Source: Shinella sumterensis (lineage in GTDB: Bacteria; Pseudomonadota; Alphaproteobacteria; Rhizobiales; Rhizobiaceae). From it: a stretch of 64,000 bases of DNA. This document shows, one piece after another, positions 9,319 through 19,961 of this stretch. How positions within the stretch are numbered: position 1 is the first letter of the stretch; every line of letters starts with the position of its first letter. The notes beneath the pieces are model-generated. The model ran no database searches. It was not told the DNA's origin and worked only from the letters and a program-made list of their open reading frames with translations. Made by a program: the position numbers and the translations under genes. The stretch is taken from contig NZ_MYFN02000012.1 in NCBI RefSeq assembly GCF_004514425.2, positions 106,913 through 170,912 on the forward strand. The letters are read 5' to 3'.

Positions 9319-9945
9319 ATGGCAAGTGCAATCCGGTATCATGAAGGCGACATTTCGGCGGCGGATGCCGCGCGCTATACCGGCGCCATCGCCATCGACA
9401 CGGAGACGCTCGGCCTCATCCCGCGCCGTGACCGGCTGTGCGTGGTGCAGCTGTCTCCCGGCGACGGCACGGCCGATGTCATCCGCATCGCCGCAGGCCA
9501 GAAGGATGCGCCGAACCTCGTCGCCATGCTCGCCGATCCGTCCCGCCAGAAGATTTTCCACTATGGCCGCTTCGACATCGCAGTGCTGTTCCACACCTTC
9601 GGCGTCACCACCACGCCGGTCTTCTGCACCAAGATCGCCTCGCGCCTCACGCGGACCTATACCGACCGTCATGGCCTGAAGGACAATCTCAAGGAAATGC
9701 TCGACGTCGACATTTCCAAGCAGCAGCAGTCGTCTGACTGGGCCGCGGAGACGCTTTCGCCCGCGCAGCTCGAATATGCCGCCTCGGATGTGCTGCATCT
9801 GCATGCGCTGCGCGACAAGCTGAATGCCCGCCTCGTGCGTGACGGTCGGCTTGCCCATGCCGAAGCCTGCTTCGCCTTCCTGCCGACCCGCGCCAAGCTG
9901 GACCTGCTCGGCTGGGAAGAGACGGACATTTTCGCGCACAGCTGA
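9319..9945 (+). CDS. rnd: Ribonuclease D, short form
   Basis: 3'-to-5' exoribonuclease of the DEDDy group. The motifs are ExoI AIDTETLGL (Asp and Glu near residues 26 and 28), ExoII FHYGRFDIAVL and ExoIII YAASDVLHLHAL (Tyr and Asp). At about 208 residues it carries only the nuclease domain and lacks the HRDC domains of Escherichia coli RNase D, as is usual in rhizobia. The start at 9319 is preferred to 9307 because GGGG sits about 6 bp before it. Confidence 0.9.
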   Translation: MASAIRYHEGDISAADAARYTGAIAIDTETLGLIPRRDRLCVVQLSPGDGTADVIRIAAGQKDAPNLVAMLADPSRQKIFHYGRFDIAVLFHTFGVTTTPVFCTKIASRLTRTYTDRHGLKDNLKEMLDVDISKQQQSSDWAAETLSPAQLEYAASDVLHLHALRDKLNARLVRDGRLAHAEACFAFLPTRAKLDLLGWEETDIFAHS

Positions 9946-10041
9946 GCCTTTCCGGCGGCCGAGAGCCCCGGAAATCAGGCGTTACAGGCTTAACGGCCGG
10001 TTAACGAGGCCGGTCTATCCTCCGGGAGACTGGAGGCTGCC

Positions 10042-11298
10042 ATGTTGACACCGTTGCAGAGCGCGCAAGCAGGCGCGGCCGTATCGGCCATGCAATCGAT
10101 CGCCGAGACGCTCGAGGAGCGCCGGCGCGAAGAAGCAGAGAAGGCGAGCGGGCGCAAGGACGACGACGTCCTGAAACGCCAGCAGGCGCAGGTCGCGTCC
10201 GATGATACCGCGCGGCAGGCCAACGCGCGCATCAACGAGCACTTCTTCGGCAACAACGCCCGCGGCCAGGATACGCTCGCCAAGCTGGTCTCCCGTTTCA
10301 GCGCGATGCTGGGCATCAGCCAGGGCGACAGCGAGACAGGCCGGCAATTCGCCCAGCGCCTCACGGATCAGCTGGCGCTGATCGGAAAGATTTCCCTGCC
10401 GGCGAAGGGCAGCAACCAGAATGTAACGCTTACCGCGCTCGGCACGAGCCTGTCGGCCGTGCAGCTGGCGATCAAGGGGAACGCGGACGATGCCGCCGCC
10501 AATCTCGTCGCCCGCCTTGCCGCTGCGGCGGGTGTGTCGCAGGGCGAGGATGAGCCGGACGCGGATTTCGAGCAGCGCCTCTCCAACCTGCTGACACGCC
10601 AGCGCGGCGAACTGCCCGAGACCGTTTCGACGCTCGAGCAGAAGAGCGGGCTGGATGACCTCGGCCTCGAGGCCACCGATCTCGTTGCCGCCATCCGCAA
10701 CCCCTACGGCGCCGAAGCCCAGCGCGTGAAGGATGCCCTTGCGCAGAAGGCGCAGGATGAAAAGTCCCTCACGCCCGAGATGCGCAAGGTCCTCGCGCGT
10801 CTGGAGGATACCGCCGATCCGAAATCCATCGAGGAGCTTAAGCTCGAACGGGTGCGGCCCGATCCGACCCGCGTGGAGGATGCGGAGGTCCGCAAGGAGC
10901 GGGAAGACACGATCCGCGCGCTGGAAGCCGGCGAAAAGCTCGACGATGTGAAAGACCTCCAGGAGGCCATCGGTCGCGCCCACGCGGAGGCGACGAAACC
11001 GACGCCCGAGACGAAGACGTCGGGCGACGCGACGACGGACGCCCTCGACACGATCCAGCTCTTGGCTGCCGGTGCGCAGGCGAGCGACGGCCCGGAAAAG
11101 ACGGCGTCTTCCTCGAATGCCTCCTCTTCTGAGCACACGAGCGACCAGGTCGAAACGACGGAAGATGCGGTGCGAAACCTCGATGCCGCCGGCAACGAGG
11201 AGAAGGCCGAGCGGGAAGATGCCAGGAAGGAAATCTTCGCATTGCGCGTGGACGACAACGGCATTTACGACCTGATCACGCGCCAGCTCGTCGCCTGA
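10042..11298 (+). CDS. Cytoplasmic Ala/Glu-rich protein with an internal repeat, unknown function
   Basis: A 418-residue protein with no signal peptide or membrane segment and a strong ribosome site (TGGAGG). Two related helical segments are visible: RFSAMLGISQGD (85-96) and RLAAAAGVSQGE (158-169), each followed by an FxQRL motif, a repeat period of about 73 residues. The middle is charged (190-310), a Ser/Thr-rich linker covers about 320-375, and the C-terminus ends NGIYDLITRQLVA. It is similar in style to the gene at 13446. No function is assigned. Confidence 0.75.
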   Translation: MLTPLQSAQAGAAVSAMQSIAETLEERRREEAEKASGRKDDDVLKRQQAQVASDDTARQANARINEHFFGNNARGQDTLAKLVSRFSAMLGISQGDSETGRQFAQRLTDQLALIGKISLPAKGSNQNVTLTALGTSLSAVQLAIKGNADDAAANLVARLAAAAGVSQGEDEPDADFEQRLSNLLTRQRGELPETVSTLEQKSGLDDLGLEATDLVAAIRNPYGAEAQRVKDALAQKAQDEKSLTPEMRKVLARLEDTADPKSIEELKLERVRPDPTRVEDAEVRKEREDTIRALEAGEKLDDVKDLQEAIGRAHAEATKPTPETKTSGDATTDALDTIQLLAAGAQASDGPEKTASSSNASSSEHTSDQVETTEDAVRNLDAAGNEEKAEREDARKEIFALRVDDNGIYDLITRQLVA

Positions 11299-11301
11299 GG
11301 C

Positions 11302-11637
11302 TCAAGCCTTCTTGCGCACGATCCCCAGCCGGGCGATGACCTCGCGCGGAATGCCGTAACGGCTGATCGCGTCCTTCTGGCTGCGCAGGCCGCACATTTC
11401 GCGCTGAATGAAGAACGCCCAGACCTTGTCGGCGGCATCGTCGAGCAGGGCCTCGCGTTCCTCGGGCGGGCATCCGGCGGCAAGGCGCTCGGAAAGCAGC
11501 GCCAGTGCCTTCTCGACCTTCAGCCCGTGCCGGCCGAGCGAATCGGCCCGCTCCGACATCAGTTCATATTCAAGGATATTGAGGCCCGTTTCCTTGGTGA
11601 AGGACGGGGCAAGTGCCTGGGGCGGACGAACCGTCAT
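11302..11637 (-). CDS. Small conserved protein (DUF6665-like)
   Basis: A 111-residue soluble helical protein, convergent with the 10042 gene at 3 bp spacing. Features include LNILEYELMSERADSLGRHG, the acidic helix PEEREALLDDAADKVWAFF, and a basic end PREVIARLGIVRKKA. It resembles rhizobial proteins filed under DUF6665, an assignment made from memory of the family and not tested. Function unknown. Confidence 0.65.
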   Translation of the reverse strand: MTVRPPQALAPSFTKETGLNILEYELMSERADSLGRHGLKVEKALALLSERLAAGCPPEEREALLDDAADKVWAFFIQREMCGLRSQKDAISRYGIPREVIARLGIVRKKA

Positions 11638-11693
11638 CTTCGATCTCCCGTCATGGGGAAAAGATGGAGCGGCCGGCGCGCGGATGCAAGGGA

Positions 11694-13076
11694 TCAGGCG
11701 GCGCGGGCGCGTACCGCGTCGAAGGTCCAGTCCTGTAGAAGCTCACCGTCGCGCCACACCGGCTGCAGCATGTTGGCACGGCCCGCGAGCTGATCGACGC
11801 GGGCGGCCTCCAGCCCGATATAGCCTTCCACCACCGCCTGCCGGCCGGCCTTCGAAGCCTTCAGGTTCATGGTTGCCGGGCGCTTGTAGACGTCGTGCCA
11901 GGTGCCTGATGTATCCTGCCGGGCATTGGCCTTCATGGCGAAGGAATAGGTGTCGCGGTTGACGCGCTGGAGCAGGCCAGCGCCCATGCCGAATGCGATG
12001 TTCTCGGCGGAAAAGCCAAAGGCTTCCAGCCGGCCGAGGATCAGCGCGATATCGGACGACGAGATGCCGTCGCCCTGGATGACGCGCACGCTGTTGTCGA
12101 GGACCTTGTAGCCCTTGCCGTTCAGATGCGTGCCGAAGGCATAGGCGAGCTGGCGCACCACCTGCACCGGCGTTTCCACCGGATCGCCGCTGTCTGGGCG
12201 CACGACGAGGGTGCCGCCGGCGGTCTGCACACGCTCCTTCAGCTGCTTGCCCCAGATCTCCGCGACGGCGTTGTTGATGTCGTAGCTGTCGGAGACCACG
12301 GCATAGAGGCCTTTGGCGCCGAACTTGTCGATCATGTTGGCGTAGGCATCCGCCTCGCGGTCCTGGCCCCAAGAGGTCATGGTCGAATGTTCGGAGGCGG
12401 GAATGGAAAAGCCCGCCATCTGCGCACCATAGTAGCGGCGCGCATAGAGAACCCCGGTCACCGTATCCGTGCCCATGAAGTTGACGAGATGCGCGGCGCC
12501 GCCGATGCCGGCCTGCTCCAGGCTCGTCGTGCCACGCGCGCCGAAATCGTGCAGGCGGAAGGGCAGGACGGAATCGGGATCGTCACAGGTCTTTTCCAGG
12601 ATCGGCCGGATGATCTGCTTCACCTTGCGGGAGCTCGAGGCGACCGTGCTGGGATACCAGATGGCGCGCAGCAGCGCCGTCTCGATATAGGATGTCAGCC
12701 AGTAGCAGGCGGGATCGGTGTTCACCACCTGCACGACCGGCACGCCGCGGCGAACCATCGTGCCCTCCGGCAGCGCCTCGATGAGGAGCGGCAGGTAACC
12801 GCCGTGGCGATTGACGATATGCGTCCATCCCTCGCGATTGAACGGCAGGCCATGGGCGAGGACGATTTCTTCGGCCTCGTTCACATCCTGCATCGTCACC
12901 GGCTTGGCGAGATACGCCTTCAGGAACATCTGCAAGCCGAAGAACACCACTTCCGCGTGATCGGAGTGACCGCGGGCCTCGACATAGGAGGAGATCGCGC
13001 GCGTTTCCGGCGGATATTGCAGGTAATGGCTCAGCTTGTAGCTGTCGGTGTTGAGGATGAGGTTGGTGAGGTTCAT
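11694..13076 (-). CDS. nadV: Nicotinamide phosphoribosyltransferase (NAMPT/NadV type)
   Basis: Makes nicotinamide mononucleotide from nicotinamide and PRPP, a one-step NAD salvage route. The 460 residues match the NAMPT branch and not the shorter nicotinate enzyme: LNTDSYKLSHYLQYP at the N-terminus, FRLHDFGARGTTSLEQAGIG then HLVNFMGTDTV, the phospho-histidine motif SIPASEHSTMTSWG (around residue 230-240), AVVSDSYDINNA and VVRPDSGDPVETP, all parallel to human NAMPT. It stands alone; no phage or nudix NAD gene lies beside it. Confidence 0.92.
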   Translation of the reverse strand: MNLTNLILNTDSYKLSHYLQYPPETRAISSYVEARGHSDHAEVVFFGLQMFLKAYLAKPVTMQDVNEAEEIVLAHGLPFNREGWTHIVNRHGGYLPLLIEALPEGTMVRRGVPVVQVVNTDPACYWLTSYIETALLRAIWYPSTVASSSRKVKQIIRPILEKTCDDPDSVLPFRLHDFGARGTTSLEQAGIGGAAHLVNFMGTDTVTGVLYARRYYGAQMAGFSIPASEHSTMTSWGQDREADAYANMIDKFGAKGLYAVVSDSYDINNAVAEIWGKQLKERVQTAGGTLVVRPDSGDPVETPVQVVRQLAYAFGTHLNGKGYKVLDNSVRVIQGDGISSSDIALILGRLEAFGFSAENIAFGMGAGLLQRVNRDTYSFAMKANARQDTSGTWHDVYKRPATMNLKASKAGRQAVVEGYIGLEAARVDQLAGRANMLQPVWRDGELLQDWTFDAVRARAA

Positions 13077-13445
13077 CGAAAGGTCTCCGCCGCATCCGCA
13101 GTTCCAGCCTGCAAGTGCCGCGAAGATTTACGCGAGCCGAGCATAAGGGGCAAGAGCCGTTTCGGACGGCGCGTGAGGGCGCGTTGCCGGGTTCGTTAGT
13201 GTTTCATTAACCATGAACTGTCAAATGTAGGAATCACAGGTTGTTCGGAGTCCAGGGTTTTCCCGTCCGGCCCAGTCAGCGGTTCAGTGCATTGCCGGTC
13301 TACCCGCCGCCTCCCGCATGAATACCCGGTTCACCGGGTCGAAGCTCATCAGCAGCAGCGTCGCGCATGATGCGCCATCCGACGAACGATGGACCATTCT
13401 TGGCAAGCTCCTGCGGTGCGCAGGGCATCGGCAAAGGAGGCAGGC
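13077..13445. other. Intergenic region between nadV and the 13446 gene
   Basis: Divergent promoters are expected here. The nadV-proximal part is more AT-rich (TTAGTGTTTCATTAACCATG near 13195-13215). Short open frames have no ribosome site or recognisable content. No repeat or RNA gene seen. Confidence 0.4.
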
Positions 13446-14978
13446 ATGCTACCGCGTGTGGCACCGACGACCGGCACGGCCCAGACCGCCCCCGCCCTTC
13501 CGGCGGGCGTGTCGTCCGATGCCGCCGCCCGCCCGGTGCCGAGCGCCGCCACGCTTGCCAATCTGCGCGCAGACGTGCTGCTTCGCCTCATCGAGACCAT
13601 GCTGAAGCACATGCCGCCCGCCGCGGAGCCGAATGCCGGCCGCGACCTGCTCGAGACGCTGCTTACCGCCTTGAAGACGGCGCCGGGACGGGAGGGCGAA
13701 AACGGCCGCAAGCTCGCCGACCTCCTGGCCAAGCTGCCGCCGGAGCTGCGGCCTGCCGTCGAGAAGCTGATCAACACCGTGCTGTCATCCATGCCGACAC
13801 GAACCCTCATGGAGATCGTGCGCAATCCCAACGGGCCGGACGCGCAGAAGCTCGCCACGATCATCGCGGCGAATGTGAACACGGCAGCCCTGTCCACCCC
13901 GGCCAACGACCGGCAGGCGCGCCCGGTGGGCCTGACCGCGCAGCAGCTGGCGGCCGTTGCACGGCAGGGCACGCCGCCGCTCGCCGACCCCGTGGCCGGC
14001 GATATCCGCGCCCTCCAGTCGGCGCTGAAGCGCGTGTTCGACCTCGATACCGGCCGGCCCAGCACCATCGCCGGCCGGACAGGCGATGCGGATGCGGCCC
14101 GCCAGCCGGCGACGGCGACCAGCCGCCTGCCGGCCGACCCCGGCAGCCTGCCGAAAGCCGAGAACCGCCCGCCCCTCACCGCCGGCCGCGCCGCCGGACA
14201 GCCTGTCGAGACCATCGAAGCAGCCCCCCGCCATATGGGCGATGCCGAGGACATCGAGACGACGCTGCCCGCCGCGCGGCGAGGGGGCCAGGCCGGGCGG
14301 GCCCAGCTTGCCGTCGGCCAGGTCCTCGCCCGCACCGTGCTGCAAGCCGTTGCGCGCGACATGCCGCCTGCCCTTCTGATGCAGGCGGTGACGCAGTTGA
14401 TGGAGACCCTATCCCCGGAGGAGGCGAACTTTTTGCGCGCCCTGCTCGATCGGCCGCTCGATCCTTCCGCAGAGCAGGACATAGCACTGGCCCCCGCGGA
14501 TTTGCCCGAGGAGGCGGTCGAAAGCGCGGCAAAGTCCGCCAAGTCGGCGACGGAGGCGGCACAGCAGCCGACCTCTCTGCCGCAAGCCGCCGACGACGAC
14601 GGAAAGCCGCTTGCGCTGCCCCAGACGCGCGAGGCCGCGCAGGCAACAATCGCCGATGCGACACCCGAGCGGCTGCTGGCGGCATTGCCGCTGCGCGAAG
14701 GCGTGCCCCTCGCCTTCGTTCCCTACCTTCCCGCGGAAGACGAGACCGAGTGGCGAGACGACCGCGAGGCCGAGCGCGAAGAGGCGGCGGAAGACGACGG
14801 CTTGGAGGGCGATGACCGGTCCGGCGAAGAGCACGCGGCGGACGCGGACGGCGAAACCGGTGAGAGCGAGCCGGAAAGTCCCGACATGGCGCGGCGGCGC
14901 GAAAAGACGGCGGATATGGTCGGCGTCATCGAGCCCGGCCTCGTGTTCTACCAGAAGCTTGGCGAATACTGGACCTGA
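13446..14978 (+). CDS. Large Ala/Pro-rich protein, unknown function
   Basis: A 510-residue protein. The start at 13446 follows an exceptionally good ribosome site (AAAGGAGGCAGGC). The N-terminal 25-140 segment is helical (LRADVLLRLIETMLKHMP, LADLLAKLPPELRP), the middle is Pro/Ala-rich and probably disordered, and a helical segment with repeated LLxA patterns follows. Near the C-terminus is a very acidic stretch (about 433-485), then a conserved-looking tail GVIEPGLVFYQKLGEYWT. No signal peptide. The composition recalls hook-length-control-like proteins, but no diagnostic motif supports that. Confidence 0.7.
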   Translation: MLPRVAPTTGTAQTAPALPAGVSSDAAARPVPSAATLANLRADVLLRLIETMLKHMPPAAEPNAGRDLLETLLTALKTAPGREGENGRKLADLLAKLPPELRPAVEKLINTVLSSMPTRTLMEIVRNPNGPDAQKLATIIAANVNTAALSTPANDRQARPVGLTAQQLAAVARQGTPPLADPVAGDIRALQSALKRVFDLDTGRPSTIAGRTGDADAARQPATATSRLPADPGSLPKAENRPPLTAGRAAGQPVETIEAAPRHMGDAEDIETTLPAARRGGQAGRAQLAVGQVLARTVLQAVARDMPPALLMQAVTQLMETLSPEEANFLRALLDRPLDPSAEQDIALAPADLPEEAVESAAKSAKSATEAAQQPTSLPQAADDDGKPLALPQTREAAQATIADATPERLLAALPLREGVPLAFVPYLPAEDETEWRDDREAEREEAAEDDGLEGDDRSGEEHAADADGETGESEPESPDMARRREKTADMVGVIEPGLVFYQKLGEYWT

Positions 14979-14996
14979 ACCGGAGATCCACGAAAA

Positions 14997-15024
14997 AGCC
15001 CGCGGAGATTGCTCTCCGCGGGCT
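14997..15024. terminator. Bidirectional intrinsic terminator between the 13446 gene and rpsA
   Basis: A perfect 12-bp inverted repeat AGCCCGCGGAGA (14997-15008), loop TTGC, TCTCCGCGGGCT (15013-15024), with an A-run just before it, so it can serve the leftward rpsA transcript as well as the rightward gene. Confidence 0.85.
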
Positions 15025-15047
15025 CTTCATTTCAAAGCAAGCGAGGC

Positions 15048-16754
15048 TTACTCGGCGTTGTTGCGGTTCTTCAGAGCCGCGCCGAGGATGTCGCCGAGCG
15101 AAGCGCCCGAGTCGGACGAACCGAACTGTGCGACGGCTTCCTTCTCTTCAGCAATTTCCAGAGCCTTGATCGAAAGCTGGATCTTGCGATCCTTCTTCGA
15201 GAAGCTCAGGACGCGGGCGTCGACGGTCTGGCCGACCGAGAAACGCTCCGGACGCTGTTCGTCACGGTCACGCGAAAGGTCAGCGCGGCGGATGAAGGAC
15301 GTGAGGTCCTCATGGCCGACGAGCTTCACTTCGATGCCACCGTCGTTGATCGCGATGACTTCAGCCGAGACGACGGCATTCTTGCGCAGGTCGCCGGAAG
15401 CGGCGGCGTCGCCGACCGAGTCCTTGCCGAGCTGCTTGATGCCGAGCGAGATACGCTCCTTGTCGACGTCAACATCCAGAACGACAGCCTTGACGACGTC
15501 GCCCTTGTTGTACTCCTCGATGACCTGCTCGCCCGGACGGTTCCAGTCGAGGTCGGAGAGGTGCACCATGCCGTCCACGTCGCCTTCGAGGCCGATGAAC
15601 AGACCGAATTCGGTCTTGTTCTTGACTTCGCCTTCGACTTCCGTGCCAGCCGGGTGGCTGTGCGCGAAGGCCTGCCACGGGTTCTCGAGGGTCTGCTTGA
15701 GACCGAGCGAGATGCGGCGCTTCGTCGGGTCGACTTCGAGAACGACCACGTCGACTTCCTGGCTCGTGGACAGGATCTTGCCGGGGTGAACGTTCTTCTT
15801 CGTCCAGGACATTTCGGAGATGTGGATCAGGCCTTCGATGCCCGGCTCCAGCTCGACGAACGCACCGTAGTCGGTGATGTTCGTGACCGTACCGGAGATC
15901 TTCTTGCCGGTCGGGTACTTCGTGCCGATGCCATCCCACGGATCCGACTCGAGCTGCTTCATGCCGAGCGAGATGCGGTGGGTTTCCTGGTTGATGCGGA
16001 TGATCTGAACCTTGACCTGCTGGCCGATGGACAGGATCTCCGACGGATGGTTGACGCGGCGCCAGGCCATGTCGGTGACGTGCAGCAGGCCGTCGATGCC
16101 GCCGAGGTCGACGAACGCACCGTAATCGGTGATGTTCTTGACGACGCCGTCAACAACCTGGCCTTCTTCGAGGTTCTGAACGATTTCAGAACGCTGCTCG
16201 GCGCGGGACTCTTCGAGGACCGTGCGGCGCGAAACGACGATGTTGCCGCGACGCTTGTCCATCTTGAGGATTTCGAAGGGCTGCGGGTTGTGCATGAGCG
16301 GCGTGACGTCGCGGATCGGACGGATGTCGACCTGCGAACGCGGCAGGAAGGCAACGGCGCCGTCGAGATCGACGGTGAAGCCACCCTTGACCTGGTTGAA
16401 GATGACGCCTTCGACGCGCTCGCCGGCTTCGAACTTGACTTCGAGCTTGGCCCAGCTCTCTTCGCGGCGAGCCTTTTCGCGCGACAGAACGGCTTCACCA
16501 AGCGCGTTTTCGATGCGCTCGACATAGACTTCGACTTCGTCGCCGACCTTCAGCGTGCCGTCCTTGGACTTGGCACCGAATTCCTTCAGCGGAACGCGAC
16601 CTTCAACCTTGAGGCCGACGTCGATGATGGCGACGTCCTTTTCGATCGCGGTAACGATACCCTTGGCAACATAGCCTTCGGCGAGATCGTTGGACGCAAA
16701 GGATTCCTGCAGAAGGGCTGCGAAATCTTCGCGCGTGGGGTTTGCTTGAGACAT
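15048..16754 (-). CDS. rpsA: 30S ribosomal protein S1
   Basis: mRNA-binding ribosomal protein of 568 residues with six S1 (OB-fold) repeats: two N-terminal ribosome-binding repeats (from GYVAKGIVTAIEKDVAIIDV) and four RNA-binding repeats with typical YGAFVDLGGIDGLLHVTDM and YGAFVELEPGIEGLIHISEM cores. A strong AGGAG ribosome site precedes ATG 16754. It follows cmk on the same strand, the common cmk-rpsA order. Confidence 0.97.
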   Translation of the reverse strand: MSQANPTREDFAALLQESFASNDLAEGYVAKGIVTAIEKDVAIIDVGLKVEGRVPLKEFGAKSKDGTLKVGDEVEVYVERIENALGEAVLSREKARREESWAKLEVKFEAGERVEGVIFNQVKGGFTVDLDGAVAFLPRSQVDIRPIRDVTPLMHNPQPFEILKMDKRRGNIVVSRRTVLEESRAEQRSEIVQNLEEGQVVDGVVKNITDYGAFVDLGGIDGLLHVTDMAWRRVNHPSEILSIGQQVKVQIIRINQETHRISLGMKQLESDPWDGIGTKYPTGKKISGTVTNITDYGAFVELEPGIEGLIHISEMSWTKKNVHPGKILSTSQEVDVVVLEVDPTKRRISLGLKQTLENPWQAFAHSHPAGTEVEGEVKNKTEFGLFIGLEGDVDGMVHLSDLDWNRPGEQVIEEYNKGDVVKAVVLDVDVDKERISLGIKQLGKDSVGDAAASGDLRKNAVVSAEVIAINDGGIEVKLVGHEDLTSFIRRADLSRDRDEQRPERFSVGQTVDARVLSFSKKDRKIQLSIKALEIAEEKEAVAQFGSSDSGASLGDILGAALKNRNNAE

Positions 16755-16867
16755 TGAAACTCCTGATGTGCCTGTAAGGCACGGGCGCCGGGGGTTGGTG
16801 TTGGTGATGAACGAGGCGCTATCCGCTACCCTTCGGCAGCAAATCCGGCGCGGGGACAGGCTTCGTT

Positions 16868-17499
16868 CTAGTCTTTAAGGACAGCGTCGATGATCGACTT
16901 TGCCGCAGAAAACGCCGCCTCTATACTCATTTCCGAGGTATCGAGCAAGTGCGCATCGTCAGCGGGCTTCAGCGGGCTGTCCGCGCGCCCCATGTCGCGT
17001 TCGTCGCGGCGGCGGATATCCTCCAGGATCGTCCCGTAATCGGCCACCCCGCCGCCGGCCACGATCTCGTCGTAGCGGCGCCTGGCGCGCACCTCGGCCG
17101 ACGCCGTGACATAAAGCTTCACCGGCGCATCCGGGCAGACGACCGTGCCGATGTCGCGGCCGTCGAGCACCGTGCCGGGCTCGCGCATCGCAAAGCCGCG
17201 CTGCGCCTCGACCAGCGCCCGGCGCACCGAAGGCATGACCGCGATCTTCGAAGCCGCCTCGCCGATGGCGTGGGCGGACAGGGCGGCGCGGTCGAGCCCC
17301 GCGAGATCGAGGCCGCGGGCGACATCGGCGGCGACCGCCTCGTCATCGAGCGGCAGGCCGCGATCGAGCAGCGCCTTCGCCGTCGCGCGATAGGTCAGGC
17401 CGGTATCGAGATGATGAAAGCCATAGACCTCCGCGATACGGCGCGAGAGCGTCCCCTTGCCGGCGGCAGCGGGACCGTCGATGGCGATGGTGAACGTCA

Positions 17500-17500
<1 letters not shown>
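16868..17500 (-). CDS. cmk: Cytidylate kinase
   Basis: Phosphorylates CMP and dCMP with ATP. The 210 residues show the P-loop [33 protein letters not shown], the CMP-binding [15 protein letters not shown], and a lid region [11 protein letters not shown]. The start at 17500 overlaps the aroA stop by 1 base (TGATG), giving translational coupling in aroA-cmk-rpsA. Longer in-frame upstream sequence is only the antisense-like part of aroA. Confidence 0.95.
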
Positions 17501-18948
<1,448 letters not shown>

Positions 18949-19118
18949 TCATCCTCCCGCCGAAAAACATTCGGCCCGAATGCGCGCTCCGTCGCACCCT
19001 CAGTTTCGCTTTGACAGGATAGCGCAAGACGATTAAGGGGACCGGCTAATCATTTTCCCTTTAACGCGCCGGTCACCCGGCCCCGCCTGAGACAATCGGC
19101 ACCTGAGAGGCTTTGACA

Positions 19119-19508
19119 GTGGCAAAACCGGAACTCGGAACCAAACGCATCGACCCGGAGACGGGCAAGAAGTTCTACGACCTGAACCGCGATCCGATCG
19201 TGTCGCCTTATACGGGCAAGTCCTATCCGCTTTCCTTCTTCGAGGAAACCTCCGCGGCCGCCGTCATGGAGAAGGATGAGGAAGAAGACGTCAACGAAGT
19301 CGATACCGAGAACACGGAAGTCGAACTGGTTTCGCTCGAGGATGCCGATGAAGATGCATCCGGCGGCGACGACATTCCGGATCTCGGCGATGACGACGTC
19401 GAAATCGACGGCGACGACGACGACACGTTCCTGGAACAGGACGAAGACGACGACAACGACGACATGAGCGACCTCATTGGCGTCACCGGCGACGAAGACG
19501 AAGCGTAA
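19119..19508 (+). CDS. TIGR02300 family protein (FYDLN acid domain)
   Basis: A 129-residue protein conserved in alphaproteobacteria. The N-terminus reads MAKPELGTKRIDPETGKKFYDLN and continues into a C-terminal half that is almost entirely Asp/Glu. The GTG at 19119 is chosen because family members begin MAKPELG and GAGAGG lies 8 bp upstream; a TTG at 19113 would add two residues. The function of the family is unknown. It is followed by a terminator and tRNA-Ala. Confidence 0.88.
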   Translation: MAKPELGTKRIDPETGKKFYDLNRDPIVSPYTGKSYPLSFFEETSAAAVMEKDEEEDVNEVDTENTEVELVSLEDADEDASGGDDIPDLGDDDVEIDGDDDDTFLEQDEDDDNDDMSDLIGVTGDEDEA

Positions 19509-19519
19509 CACTCTGATTT

Positions 19520-19546
19520 CCGGCCGATTTTAAAAAAATCGGCCGG
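19520..19546 (+). terminator. Intrinsic terminator after the TIGR02300 gene
   Basis: A 12-bp perfect stem CCGGCCGATTTT (19520-19531), loop AAA, AAAATCGGCCGG (19535-19546), followed by ATTTCATTTTT. Confidence 0.9.
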
Positions 19547-19652
19547 ATTTCATTTTTCGGCTTGCCATCCTCCGGCACGGCAAGTAATAAGCCGCACACC
19601 GAACGGCAACGCCGCTTCGGTTCCCGGAAACCGGCCTCGCCGGACCCGTTAT

Positions 19653-19728
<76 letters not shown>

Positions 19729-19792
19729 AATTTCCCATACGTACAGATTTGATAGGCTTATCAAACCCTTACGGGGAATTTTCCGATTTATC

Positions 19793-19824
19793 TCAGACCA
19801 ATTCAGACCAACCTTTCAGACCAA
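19793..19824 (+). repeat. Three TCAGACCAA repeats near attL (candidate integrase arm sites)
   Basis: TCAGACCAA occurs at 19793-19801, 19803-19811 and 19816-19824, all in one orientation, about 65-95 bp inside the left attachment site. The same 9-mer occurs twice beside the right end. Such clustered repeats at both ends are typical arm-type binding sites for tyrosine integrases; binding itself is inferred. Confidence 0.65.
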
Positions 19825-19961
19825 TTTTCAGTGATCGCTGATATTCTGTTATCTGCGTGAGGCTATACCCTCGGTGGTGCCGGTGGATAACCATTCGGCG
19901 TCACCGGCAGGGAACCAGCAGGGGGTGCAATTGCACCTCCCTACTTGTTGCACCCTTGGCA

